Source: Bacteroidota bacterium
GTDB taxonomy: Bacteria > Bacteroidota > Bacteroidia > 2-12-FULL-35-15
Length of the DNA stretch: 64,000 bases
Reading direction: 5' to 3'
Assembly: GCA_947504725.1 (NCBI GenBank)
Contig: CANNHN010000012.1
Span: 1-64,000 of the forward strand
The translations under genes were made by a program, and so were the position numbers. Below the pieces are notes generated by a model. It searched no databases, had not been told where the DNA came from, and saw only the letters and a list, made by a program, of their open reading frames with translations. This document shows, in pieces, positions 44,449 to 54,040 of this stretch (position 1 is the first letter of the stretch; the number at the start of each line of letters is the position of its first letter).

Positions 44449-46614
44449 ATGAATTTTTCTTTTTTTACAAAAAACATTCTCTTTACATTCCTTGCTGCTT
44501 CTTTTTTTCATGGCCTCGCGAACGCACAGTTAACCGTAAACACAGCTGTTTCCCCTACTTTTATGGTTCAAAACGTTCTTATGGCTGGTAGCGGTTTAAC
44601 AGCATCTGGTATTTCTTATACGGGGAGCCCAAATGCGCGTGGTTCATTTAATGGTGTAGCTTCCAATATTGGTTTTAACTCAGGTATACTTTTAACAACT
44701 GGAAATTTGACGAATGCAGTTGGACCAAACAATATGTCAGGTGCTTCAATTGGTAATTTATTGGCCGGTGACCCCGATCTCAATATGATAATGGCGCCTG
44801 CACTTAGTTTTGACGCTACAATTTTAGAGTTCGATTTTGTTGCCACTTCTGATACAATTAAATTTAATTATGTTTTTGGTTCAGAAGAATATATGGAATT
44901 TGTTTTTCCTGGAGGAACGATTAATGACGGATTTGGTTTTTTTATAAGCGGACCAGGAATTGCCGGGCCATTTTCTTCAGGAGCTATAAATATTGCTTTA
45001 GTTCCTGGAACATCGCTACCTGTTACAATGCAAAATCTTAATCTTACTACCAACGCAGCTTATTACTTTGATAATGGAAATGGATTTGGAACAGGTACTG
45101 CTCCCGATGGAGTGACAGTTCAATATGATGGATTTACAGTTCCTCTTCAAGCTGTGGCAGCTGTTCAATGTGGGCAAACATATCACATAAAGATCGCTGT
45201 TGCAGATGGTGGAGATGATATTCTGGATTCAGGTGTGTTTATTGAAGAAGGAAGTTTTGTAAGCACTGGAAATGTTTTGATGTCTTCTTCAACAAGTTTT
45301 GGTGGAGTATTAACTGGCAACGATACAACTATTTATGAAGGTTGCGGTTTTGCATCTATTCTGTTTGATAGAGGTATAAACAATTTAGCTGTAGCGGATA
45401 CATTTTATTTTTCTATTTCAGGTTCGGCTACAAATGGTGCCGATTATACTTCTATTGTTGATAGTGTTTATTTTGGTGTTGGACAAGATTCATCGTATGT
45501 GACTATTAATTCTATTGCGGATTTGTTAATTGAAGGAACCGAAACCGTAACATTAACAGTGTATGCAAGCACTCCTTGTGGCAATGATACCGCAACAATT
45601 ACATTGTTAATTATTGATTCTCCACCTATCGCAATCAACTTAAATAATGATACAATCTTGTCTTGCCCTTTTTTAAATTTACCATTAACCGCTATTGCAA
45701 CAGGTGGTGTAGCCATTGGTAATTATACTTATTCCTGGACAAACACAACTAGTACTACCAATGGCGCAATTGTAAACCCATTGGTTACTACAACGTATAT
45801 TGTTACCGTTACAGATAGTTGTGGAAATACTGCAACAGATAACATAACTGTAACTGTAAATCCATATACACCTTTGCAACTTACTTTAAGCAACGATACT
45901 ACAATTTGTGGAGGCAACAGTGTGTTGTTGGATGCAAATCCTTCTCTTGGTTTACCAGATTATATTTATAGTTGGTTGCCAAGTATTACAATTATAGATT
46001 CTGCAACTGTTGCTCCTTCAACATCTACGAGTTATATTGTAGTTGTAACGGATGAATGCGGATTAACAATTTCGGATACTGTGAATGTTACTGTTTATCC
46101 AATTAATGCAGATTTTGGATTTAGTTTTATTACAAACCAAAGTGCACAATTTAACAATGGTTCTACAGGAGCTGTTTCTTATTTCTGGAATTTTGGTGAT
46201 GGGTCACCTGATTTTACTTCTACTGAAATGAATCCAATTCACAATTACATCAATGATGGAACATATACGGTGATGTTGATTAGTACTAATGTTGAAGGTT
46301 GTTCGGATACTACTTATCAAACAATCATTGTTCTTCCTGATTTTTATTTTTATTTCCCGAATGCTTTTACTCCAAATGCAAATGGCAACAACGATTTGTT
46401 TATGGGATATGGTGTTGGAATAAAAAAATACAGCATGAAAATTTATGACCGTTGGGGAGAAAAACTTTTTGAGACAGACAATTTGTATACTGGATGGGAT
46501 GGAACATTCAAAGGAAAAAAAGTAAAGCAAGATGTTTATGCTGTAATATTTGATTTAGAAGGATATCATGATGAAGTCAAAAGATATATTGGAAGTGTAA
46601 CAGTTGTTCGTTAA
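44449..46614 (+). CDS. Choice-of-anchor L surface protein with T9SS type B sorting domain (first of three)
   Basis: A 721-residue secreted protein. Signal peptide ends near HGLANAQ. The choice-of-anchor L domain occupies about residues 25-280 (SGISYTGSPNARGSFNG, LEFDFVATSDTIKFNYVFGS, DGGDDILDSGVFIEEGS). Next come a Calx-beta-like segment (ISGSATNGADYTSI, IEGTETVTLTV), two Ig-like repeats with TTYIVTVTDSCG and TSYIVVVTDECG, and a PKD domain (FWNFGDGSPDFTS). The C-terminus is a T9SS type B domain: YFPNAFTPNANGNND, KIYDRWGEKLFE, YTGWDGTFKG. It should be displayed on the cell surface. Two similar proteins follow at 17 and 34 bases. Confidence 0.9.
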   Translation: MNFSFFTKNILFTFLAASFFHGLANAQLTVNTAVSPTFMVQNVLMAGSGLTASGISYTGSPNARGSFNGVASNIGFNSGILLTTGNLTNAVGPNNMSGASIGNLLAGDPDLNMIMAPALSFDATILEFDFVATSDTIKFNYVFGSEEYMEFVFPGGTINDGFGFFISGPGIAGPFSSGAINIALVPGTSLPVTMQNLNLTTNAAYYFDNGNGFGTGTAPDGVTVQYDGFTVPLQAVAAVQCGQTYHIKIAVADGGDDILDSGVFIEEGSFVSTGNVLMSSSTSFGGVLTGNDTTIYEGCGFASILFDRGINNLAVADTFYFSISGSATNGADYTSIVDSVYFGVGQDSSYVTINSIADLLIEGTETVTLTVYASTPCGNDTATITLLIIDSPPIAINLNNDTILSCPFLNLPLTAIATGGVAIGNYTYSWTNTTSTTNGAIVNPLVTTTYIVTVTDSCGNTATDNITVTVNPYTPLQLTLSNDTTICGGNSVLLDANPSLGLPDYIYSWLPSITIIDSATVAPSTSTSYIVVVTDECGLTISDTVNVTVYPINADFGFSFITNQSAQFNNGSTGAVSYFWNFGDGSPDFTSTEMNPIHNYINDGTYTVMLISTNVEGCSDTTYQTIIVLPDFYFYFPNAFTPNANGNNDLFMGYGVGIKKYSMKIYDRWGEKLFETDNLYTGWDGTFKGKKVKQDVYAVIFDLEGYHDEVKRYIGSVTVVR

Positions 46615-46631
46615 AAATAAAAAATAAAAAA

Positions 46632-48629
46632 ATGAAATCACTCATTCAAAAAATTGCGTTAAGCACAATTGCTTTTTTTACAATTAATACTACAACAGCA
46701 CAATTAACAGTTGCGGGAGCAACGCCAGCGCAAATGGTCGATACACTTCTTGGAACAGGAGTAACTGCAAGTGGTATTGTTTATACTGGAGCTGCAGCTT
46801 GTAGAGGTACATTTGGTGGTTTATCAAATATTGGTTTTTCTTCTGGCGTACTTTTAACGTGTGGTAATTTGGTAAATGCGATTGGACCTAACAACACGTC
46901 TGGAGCGTCAGTTGGAAATGGATTGCCCGGAGATCCAGATTTGAATATCATTATGGCTCCGACTTTGAGTTTTGATGCTACAATTTTAGAATTCGATTTT
47001 ATTCCTACTTCTGATACTGTAAAGTTTAATTATGTTTTTGCATCAGAAGAATACATGGAATTTGTAAGTACATTTCCTGGTGGAATCAATGATGCTTTTG
47101 GATTTTTTATTAGCGGACCTGGAATCGCTGGCCCTTTTAGTGGTGGTGCAGAAAACATTGCTATCATTCCCGGAACAAGCTTACCAGTTACTATGTTCAA
47201 TTTGAATTTATTTACAAACGCTGCATATTATTTTGATAATGGTGATGGTTTTGGAACAGGTACTGCGCCTGACGGAGCGACTATTGAATACGATGGATTC
47301 ACAGTTCCTTTAACTGCCATTTCACCTGTTCAATGTGGCGAAACGTATCATATTAAACTTGCTATCGGTGATGGTGGTGATGATATTTTAGATTCAGGTG
47401 TGTTTTTAGAAGAAGGTAGTTTTTCCAGTCAAGGTGTTACAATCATTCCTGAAATTAGTTATGGTGGAACAAACGATTCAACTTTATATGAAGGTTGTGG
47501 ATTAGCATGTATCTATTTTGTGAGAACATCTAATTTAGCAAATGCGGATACAATAAATTTAACAATTGGGGGGTCTGCAGTAAATGGAATTGATTACAAT
47601 ACAGGTGTTGTTGGAGTTCCTTTGCCGAATCAATTAATTTTTGCCGCTGGCCAGGATTCCATTTCATATTGTATCAATGCGGTTTCTGATGGTGTATTGG
47701 AAGGGTTAGATACCATTCAACTTTCAATTATTTTAGCTGGAGCTTGTGGTGGAACTACAACATATGCAACCGTTTATTTAAATGAATATACTCCACTAAC
47801 TTTAAGTATGAGCGATACAACGTTCTGTAATTTGGGTGGAACATTTACAATGATTCCTATTGTCACTGGAGGAGTTGAGCCATATACATATTCTTGGAGT
47901 GGAGGATTGCCTTCAACATCTACGAATACAGTTACAGCTTCTACAACAACAACATATACCGTTGTTGTAAACGATGCGTGTAATGGAACTATTGATCCAA
48001 CTCCATCTGTAACAGATTCATCTACTATTACAGTTGCAACATTTGCTCCAATGGTAGTGAATGCTGGACCTGATATGATTGTTTGTCCTGGTGATGTTTT
48101 ACCAATCTTGTCTACGATAACTGGAGGTGGGTCACCATATACTTATAGCTGGTCAGTAATTGCTGGAACCGATCCATTGAGTTCTACAAATACAGCAAAC
48201 ACAAGTGTAGTTGTGACCTCTAATGGTATTTATCAAATCACAATTACTGATGTTTGCGGAAACGTTCAAACCGATCAGATATTAATTGCTGTTGAAACGT
48301 CTTGTGTTTTAAATATTCCAAATGTTATAACTCCAGATGGAACTGGCCCAGCTGTGAATGAATTTTTCTTCGTAGAAAATCTTGAAAAATATCCAGGAAG
48401 TTCTTTAGCAATTTATAATCGTTGGGGAAATAAAGTATTTGAAAGCTCAGACTACCAAAACAATTGGAATGGTTCGAAATCAGTTGATGGAGTTTATTAT
48501 TATGTTTTAACAGTTCCAGTTTCCGGAACTGTTAACGCGAACGCGAAAGAAAGTCCATCCTTTAAATCAACCAAATCAGAAGATAACAAAGTGTTTGCAG
48601 GATATTTTCATATTTCCCGTATGAAATAA
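46632..48629 (+). CDS. Choice-of-anchor L surface protein with T9SS type B-like end (second of three)
   Basis: A 665-residue secreted paralogue of the preceding gene. The choice-of-anchor L domain is highly similar (SGIVYTGAAACRGTFGG, LEFDFIPTSDTVKFNYVFAS, DGGDDILDSGVFLEEGS). A Calx-beta-like segment (IGGSAVNGIDYNTG, VLEGLDTIQLSI) and two Ig-like repeats follow. The C-terminal sorting region (IPNVITPDGTGPAVNEFFF, then SLAIYNRWGNKVFES) is a type B variant with a lysine/serine-rich insert before the last strand. Duplication of the neighbouring gene, with later divergence of the stalk, is the simplest origin. Confidence 0.88.
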   Translation: MKSLIQKIALSTIAFFTINTTTAQLTVAGATPAQMVDTLLGTGVTASGIVYTGAAACRGTFGGLSNIGFSSGVLLTCGNLVNAIGPNNTSGASVGNGLPGDPDLNIIMAPTLSFDATILEFDFIPTSDTVKFNYVFASEEYMEFVSTFPGGINDAFGFFISGPGIAGPFSGGAENIAIIPGTSLPVTMFNLNLFTNAAYYFDNGDGFGTGTAPDGATIEYDGFTVPLTAISPVQCGETYHIKLAIGDGGDDILDSGVFLEEGSFSSQGVTIIPEISYGGTNDSTLYEGCGLACIYFVRTSNLANADTINLTIGGSAVNGIDYNTGVVGVPLPNQLIFAAGQDSISYCINAVSDGVLEGLDTIQLSIILAGACGGTTTYATVYLNEYTPLTLSMSDTTFCNLGGTFTMIPIVTGGVEPYTYSWSGGLPSTSTNTVTASTTTTYTVVVNDACNGTIDPTPSVTDSSTITVATFAPMVVNAGPDMIVCPGDVLPILSTITGGGSPYTYSWSVIAGTDPLSSTNTANTSVVVTSNGIYQITITDVCGNVQTDQILIAVETSCVLNIPNVITPDGTGPAVNEFFFVENLEKYPGSSLAIYNRWGNKVFESSDYQNNWNGSKSVDGVYYYVLTVPVSGTVNANAKESPSFKSTKSEDNKVFAGYFHISRMK

Positions 48630-48663
48630 AAAGAACTAATTTTTATTTAGGTGAGTTTTAAAA

Positions 48664-50835
48664 ATGAAATTAAAACAATTTTTGATTCTATGTTTCTTAA
48701 TGATTTTATCATTAAAAAATTTTGCTACCCATATTGTGGGGGGCGAAATTTATTATGATAATCTAGGTGGAAATAATTATCGAATCACCTTAAAAGTTTA
48801 CCGCGATTGTTTTAATGGAGTTCCTCCGCTTGATAATCCAGGTTGTGTCTTTATTTTTAACAGCGCAGGAACTTTTATCGATAGCATAGAAATGCAGCTT
48901 CCTCCAACTATTATTTTACCAACTACTATTAATAATCCTTGTTTTACACCACCAACAAATATTTGTGTTGAAGAAGGTATATATCAATCGATAATTAATT
49001 TGCCTCCTATTCCAGGGGGGTACAATCTTACTTATCAACGTTGTTGCAGAAATGGAACTATTTTAAATTTGATACTTCCTGGTGATGTTGGTTCAACGTA
49101 CATGGCACATATTCCAGATAATTCAATTGCTCCTGGAAATAGTAGTCCACGATTTACAAATTTCCCTCCGATTTTTTTATGTGCAGGCATTCCTTTGTTT
49201 TTTGATCATTCTGCAACCGATCCAGATGGAGATTCATTGTATTACGAATTGTGTGATCCTTATACAGGTTTAGATCCAACTTGTCCTTCGCTAGGTGCTG
49301 CAGGTGCTGCAGCTGGTTGTCCAGGAATTGGTTCTCCACCACCTTTTGCATTTGTTCCTTGGCAAGCCCCATACAATGCTACTTATCCATTAAGCTCATC
49401 TCCTGCACTAGCTGTAAATTCAGTAACAGGATTAATGACTGGAACTCCAAATATGTTAGGTCAATGGGTAGTAGGCGTTTGTGTAAGTGAGTATCGTAAT
49501 GGTGTTTTGATTGATGTTAATAAAAGAGATTTTCAATTTAATGTTGTTACCTGTCCTGGTTTACCAGTTGCATCTATTCCGTTGCAAACAACTTTTTGTT
49601 TTGGTTACAATGTAAATTTTACTCAAGCAAGTGTGAATGCATTTACATACCATTGGGATTTTGGAGATCCTACTACGACATTGGATACATCAAATGTTAT
49701 TAACCCATCTTGGACGTATGCCGATTCTGGAACGTATCAAGTGATGTTGATTATTAATCCAGGAACCATGTGTGCTGATACGCAAACAAATGTGTTTTAT
49801 ATTTATCCGTTGCTAGATCCTGTTTTTTCTCCTCCACCAGGCGAATGTATTTATGAAAACAGTTTTGATTTTACTGGAGGAGGTGCTTATGTGGGCAATG
49901 GAACTTTTGCGTGGAATTTTGGTTCGAATGCTACACCGTCAACTAGCAATGGTCTTAATCAAACAAATATTATTTACAATTCAGTAGGAACATTTCCAGT
50001 AACGTTTACAATAAGCGAAAATGGTTGTACAGAAACGTATACTGCAAATGTTGAAGTGTTTCCAAAACCAATAGCAGATTACACTTTGGCTTCGCCAATT
50101 GCTTGTGACTTACAACCAGTAAGTTTTGTTAACAACTCTACTATTCTTCCATTAACTTATTCATGGACATTTGGAGATGGAGGAACATCAAACGTTATGA
50201 ATCCAAGTTATTTGTATCCTGGAATAGGAACATACAATACGAGCTTAATAGTATCAACGCCTTTTGGATGCAAAGATACGTTTGCATTGCCATCACCTGT
50301 TTCAGTTTTGACCTCGCCTACTGCAGGTATAAATGCTACGCCAACTGATACATCTATTTTTTATCCGGATGTAACGGTGTTTGATTTGAGTTTCGGTGCA
50401 ACTGATTGTGATATATATTGGGGTGATGGAGCATCAAGTACAAATTGTGATACGATGCATTCGTATGCTGCACCGGGAACATACACGATTATGCAAGTTG
50501 TTACCAATGCAAATGGCTGCAGGGATACTGCATTTATAGAAGTTGTCATTCGTCCCGAATTTTTGTTTTGGATTCCAAACGCATTTACACCGAACGGAAA
50601 CGGATTGAATGATGTATTCAAACCCAAATTAATTGGCGTACACGATTATTCATTTTTAATTTTTGATCGTTGGGGTGAAAAAATATTTGAAACAAACAAT
50701 GAAGAAGTTGGTTGGAATGGTTACTTCAAAGGCAGATTATGCACCAACGATGTCTTTGTGTATAAAATAAATTTCCGTGATGATGTAGATAATTTAGATT
50801 ATCAATATATAGGCAGAGTAACTTTGGTGAGGTAA
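48664..50835 (+). CDS. PKD-domain surface protein with T9SS type B sorting domain (third of three)
   Basis: A 723-residue secreted protein. Signal peptide ends near KNFA, followed by THIVGGEIYYDNLGGNNYRI and VYRDCFNGVPPLDNPG, a domain found at the start of many T9SS type B proteins. Residues 165-290 hold a DPDGDSLYYEL segment and a proline-rich run. Then three PKD-type domains (HWDFGDPTTT, FAWNFGSNATPS, YSWTFGDGGTSN). The type B end has WIPNAFTPNGNGLNDVF, LIFDRWGEKIFETN and VGWNGYFKGR. Cysteines are frequent, as expected outside the cell. It is co-directional with the two preceding genes and probably part of the same operon. Confidence 0.9.
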   Translation: MKLKQFLILCFLMILSLKNFATHIVGGEIYYDNLGGNNYRITLKVYRDCFNGVPPLDNPGCVFIFNSAGTFIDSIEMQLPPTIILPTTINNPCFTPPTNICVEEGIYQSIINLPPIPGGYNLTYQRCCRNGTILNLILPGDVGSTYMAHIPDNSIAPGNSSPRFTNFPPIFLCAGIPLFFDHSATDPDGDSLYYELCDPYTGLDPTCPSLGAAGAAAGCPGIGSPPPFAFVPWQAPYNATYPLSSSPALAVNSVTGLMTGTPNMLGQWVVGVCVSEYRNGVLIDVNKRDFQFNVVTCPGLPVASIPLQTTFCFGYNVNFTQASVNAFTYHWDFGDPTTTLDTSNVINPSWTYADSGTYQVMLIINPGTMCADTQTNVFYIYPLLDPVFSPPPGECIYENSFDFTGGGAYVGNGTFAWNFGSNATPSTSNGLNQTNIIYNSVGTFPVTFTISENGCTETYTANVEVFPKPIADYTLASPIACDLQPVSFVNNSTILPLTYSWTFGDGGTSNVMNPSYLYPGIGTYNTSLIVSTPFGCKDTFALPSPVSVLTSPTAGINATPTDTSIFYPDVTVFDLSFGATDCDIYWGDGASSTNCDTMHSYAAPGTYTIMQVVTNANGCRDTAFIEVVIRPEFLFWIPNAFTPNGNGLNDVFKPKLIGVHDYSFLIFDRWGEKIFETNNEEVGWNGYFKGRLCTNDVFVYKINFRDDVDNLDYQYIGRVTLVR

Positions 50836-50852
50836 AAATACTTCGTTAAAAA

Positions 50853-52406
50853 TTAAATTAGCACATTCCCATCCATTTCCTTTGGAATTTCAATATTCAT
50901 CATTTTTAAAATAGTAGGTGCTAAGTCTGCTAATTTCCCTTCTTTCACATTTTTATAATCACTATCAATTAAAATACAGGGAACAGGATTAGTGGTGTGT
51001 GCAGTATTGGGTGACCCATCTGGATTAATCATATAGTCAGAGTTACCGTGATCGGCAATTATAATAAATGAATAACCGTTTTCTATTCCTGCTTCTACAA
51101 TTCGTTTTGTACACGCATCAACTGTTTCAACTGCTTTCACAACAGCTTTGTAATCGCCTGTATGACCTACCATGTCTGCATTTGCGTAATTCAAACAAAT
51201 GAAATCAACTTCTCCTTTTTTAATTTCTGGTAATATTGCATCCGTTAATTCTACTGCACTCATCTCTGGTTGTAAATCGTAAGTTGCTACTTTGGGTGAT
51301 GGTGCCATGATTCTTTTTTCTCCAACAAATTCTTTTTCTCTACCACCTGAAAAGAAAAAAGTAACGTGGGGGTATTTTTCAGTTTCGGCAATTCTAATTT
51401 GTTTTTTACCAGCTTTTTCCAACACTTCGCCTAACGTATTCACCAAATTATCTTTGTCGTAAAGGATATGTACATTTTTAAATGTCGCATCATAATTGGT
51501 CATCGTAACATAATAGAGTGGAAGAGTCATCATTCCCTGCTCCGGCATGTTCTTTTGAGTCAGTACGTGTGTAATCTCTCTGCAGCGGTCTGTGCGAAAA
51601 TTAAAACAAATCACCACATCGTTTTCTTTGATATTCCCAATCGCATTTCCAGATGCATCTGTAATAACAATCGGTTTAATAAATTCATCTGTTACATTCT
51701 CGGCATACGATGATTCGATTGCCTTAAGAATATTTTGTGTTTTGGTTCCTTCTCCTTTTACCAATAAATCATAAGCCAATTTTACTCGTTCCCAACGTTT
51801 GTCTCTGTCCATAGCATAGTATCTTCCAATTATTGATGCTATTCTCGCGGAGCTAACTCCATCTCCTTTGGAGAGGGTTGGGGTGAGGTCTGAATTTTTT
51901 AAGTGTTTTTCTAAATTAGTTATATATCCTAATCCGCTTTTGGGATCTGTATCTCTCCCGTCTGTAAAGGCATGAATATATACATCTGTTAACCCTTTTG
52001 TTTTTGCTAGATCACACAAATGATGTAAGTGTTCTTGAGATGAGTGAACTCCTCCTTCGGAAACCAATCCTATTAAATGTATTGCTTTGTTATTTTCTTT
52101 TGCGTAATCAAAAGCTTTTACCAATTCTGCATTGGTATCGATTGTTTTTTCGCGTACCGCTTTATTAATGAGTGCAAAGTCTTGGTACACGATCCGTCCA
52201 GCACCAATGTTCAAATGTCCTACTTCAGAGTTGCCCATTTGTCCATCTGGTAAACCAACGTGTTCACCCGATGTGCGCAACGTACTGTGTGGATATTTTA
52301 CATATAAGCTATCTACAAACGGGGTGTTTGCATTTGCTATGGCATCCGATTTTGATCCGTCACCAATTCCCCAACCATCTAATATTATTAATGCTACTTT
52401 TTTCAT
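50853..52406 (-). CDS. gpmI: 2,3-bisphosphoglycerate-independent phosphoglycerate mutase
   Basis: Mn-dependent glycolytic enzyme interconverting 3- and 2-phosphoglycerate by way of a phosphoserine. Signatures: [12 protein letters not shown] at the N-terminus, the catalytic serine in [17 protein letters not shown] (near residue 62), [43 protein letters not shown] and [11 protein letters not shown]. The length of 517 includes about 13 residues ([14 protein letters not shown]) between EKHLKN and [16 protein letters not shown] that come from a dispersed palindromic repeat. All catalytic motifs remain intact. It converges with the surface-protein operon. Confidence 0.97.
   Translation of the reverse strand: MKKVALIILDGWGIGDGSKSDAIANANTPFVDSLYVKYPHSTLRTSGEHVGLPDGQMGNSEVGHLNIGAGRIVYQDFALINKAVREKTIDTNAELVKAFDYAKENNKAIHLIGLVSEGGVHSSQEHLHHLCDLAKTKGLTDVYIHAFTDGRDTDPKSGLGYITNLEKHLKNSDLTPTLSKGDGVSSARIASIIGRYYAMDRDKRWERVKLAYDLLVKGEGTKTQNILKAIESSYAENVTDEFIKPIVITDASGNAIGNIKENDVVICFNFRTDRCREITHVLTQKNMPEQGMMTLPLYYVTMTNYDATFKNVHILYDKDNLVNTLGEVLEKAGKKQIRIAETEKYPHVTFFFSGGREKEFVGEKRIMAPSPKVATYDLQPEMSAVELTDAILPEIKKGEVDFICLNYANADMVGHTGDYKAVVKAVETVDACTKRIVEAGIENGYSFIIIADHGNSDYMINPDGSPNTAHTTNPVPCILIDSDYKNVKEGKLADLAPTILKMMNIEIPKEMDGNVLI
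51857..51890. repeat. GGAG palindromic repeat inside gpmI
   Basis: CTCCATCTCCTTTGGAGAGG followed by GTTGGGGTGAGGTC, nearly identical to the copy at 38491. Read on the minus strand it encodes [10 protein letters not shown] in a surface loop position. Confidence 0.92.
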
Positions 52407-52607
52407 TATGCAACGTATGACTAATTTTTACGAAAAATACGAATTACAAATTTTTTGTACTGATAACGAATAAAACGAAAATGCTAAACCGCTTTCGGTT
52501 CACGAGTTCATTAATTTATTTTTTAAAATTTTACGAGCTAATCTCTGTGTTAAATGTTTTAAATAAAATCAGTGATTATCCGATTTTTCTGCGTCATCCG
52601 CGTTCCA

Positions 52608-53585
52608 TCAACTAAATGTCACTTCAAACACACTGCCTTTAGGAGCATTATCTTTTACTACAATTACTCCATTATGTTCTTCTACTAAATACTTTGTTAT
52701 AAATAATCCCAAGCCTGTTCCTTTTGTTTTTCTCACTTCCTCATTTCCTACACGATAGAATTTTTGAAAGATGTTGTTTTTCTCTTCATTGGAAATGCCC
52801 ACTCCTTGATCAGCAACACTTAGGACAATTTTATCATTTAACTTTTTAAGTGAAAGGGTTATTGTTGTATCAGCCTGTGAATATTTTACAGCATTCTCTA
52901 CTAAATTCAGAATAATTGAAGGGAATGTTGTTCTGTCAATGTTCATAAAAATTTCAGATTCAATATTTAATACAATGCGTTGTTTGTAGTTAAACGACTG
53001 AATCGTTTGGTTCATTCCTTCTTTTATGTACTCCGATAAGTTGTATCGTTCTTTGTGCAAAGAAAAGATGCTGTTTTCAATTTTAGAAGCAAATAAAATA
53101 TTCTCAACTAAATTGTTCAATCGTTCTGTATCACTGATGGCATTGGCAATAATTTCTTTTTGTTTTTCTCTGTCCAATTCATGTTTCTGAAGCGTTTGTA
53201 ATTGCAGTTTGGTAGAGGCAATAGGAGATTTTAATTCGTGGGTAACCGACATTAAAAAGTTTTTTTGTTGTTGAGCAAGGGCCGTTTCTTTTTTTAAAGT
53301 TTTTCGGATTTGATATCCTCCGAGTAGTAATAAAAAAATGAAAACAGCACCCTCACTGGAAATCATCACCCAGCGTTTGTGTAGTTTTTCATTCAGTTCG
53401 TTTCCTTTTTGAATGACTTCTTCCAGCGTTTCCCCTTTTAAAAGATTAATCTCCGTTTTTAAACGAATGCTTTCTGTATTTAGTTGAAACATGGAGTAGG
53501 TCCACCACGAAAATTGCAGAAATACATAAACCAACAAGATGTAAAACCAAAACAGTGCTTTTGATTTTTTAGGGGACGAATTCAT
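52608..53585 (-). CDS. Sensor histidine kinase (orphan)
   Basis: A 325-residue membrane kinase. Two membrane helices (about 11-33, FWFYILLVYVFLQFSWWTY, and 74-93, GAVFIFLLLLGG) flank a short periplasmic helix of about 40 residues, too small for a typical sensor domain. No HAMP domain is visible. The H-box is MSVTHELKSPIAS with the phosphoacceptor histidine near 117. The ATPase part has NLVENAVKYS, DQGVGISNEEKNN and KGTGLGLFITKYLVEEH. No response regulator gene adjoins it. The next gene on the strand is gpmI, 201 bases downstream. Confidence 0.92.
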   Translation of the reverse strand: MNSSPKKSKALFWFYILLVYVFLQFSWWTYSMFQLNTESIRLKTEINLLKGETLEEVIQKGNELNEKLHKRWVMISSEGAVFIFLLLLGGYQIRKTLKKETALAQQQKNFLMSVTHELKSPIASTKLQLQTLQKHELDREKQKEIIANAISDTERLNNLVENILFASKIENSIFSLHKERYNLSEYIKEGMNQTIQSFNYKQRIVLNIESEIFMNIDRTTFPSIILNLVENAVKYSQADTTITLSLKKLNDKIVLSVADQGVGISNEEKNNIFQKFYRVGNEEVRKTKGTGLGLFITKYLVEEHNGVIVVKDNAPKGSVFEVTFS

Positions 53586-54040
53586 ACTGTAAAGGTAAGA
53601 AAAAGCTCAATACTTATAAACAAGGGCTTTCTGGTTAGAATTGCTGCAATCTAAATGGTTTTGCTTGTTTTTCAAAAATGTGTATTTTTTGATAATAATA
53701 GAAATTATGCTCTTGTATAAACTAAAAGATTTCAAAAAAATCCTTCTGAGAATAAAAAACAATTTTTTAAAGTTGTTTAACAATTAAAAAATGTAATAAA
53801 TTTTAATAAATTAACATATCAATTTCTTTATTCTGTAGTGCTTTTTAAGCATTTATCTTCAACTTTTTTTATTTTGATGTTAAGGATTCTGTTCAATAAT
53901 AGATTGTAAAGTTGATTTGAATTTTACTCAATCATAATATATTTTTTATTTGTTATTAATTTCAATGATTCATTTTTGCATCGTATTAAAACAATTTAAT
54001 CGCAACTAATTTATTAGAAATTCATAATCATCTAAAAAAT
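53586..54040. other. AT-rich divergent intergenic region
   Basis: No gene is supported in these 455 bases. The region is very AT-rich and separates the minus-strand kinase from the plus-strand secreted-protein cluster, so it should hold promoters for both. I found no convincing TAnnTTTG box close to 54041 and no strong hairpin. Confidence 0.5.

Noticed and set aside
46204-46530. 108-residue minus-strand frame within the first T9SS type B gene
   Set aside because: Antisense of the conserved PKD and sorting domains with no independent support.
52132-52473. 113-residue plus-strand frame opposite the gpmI start
   Set aside because: Complement of the conserved N-terminus of gpmI.
52489-52607. 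Possible terminator and repeat between the sensor kinase and gpmI
   Set aside because: AACCG/CGGTT is a 5-bp stem without a T-run, and the CAGTGATTATCCG-like text is only a weak match to interspersed repeats, so neither is listed as a feature.
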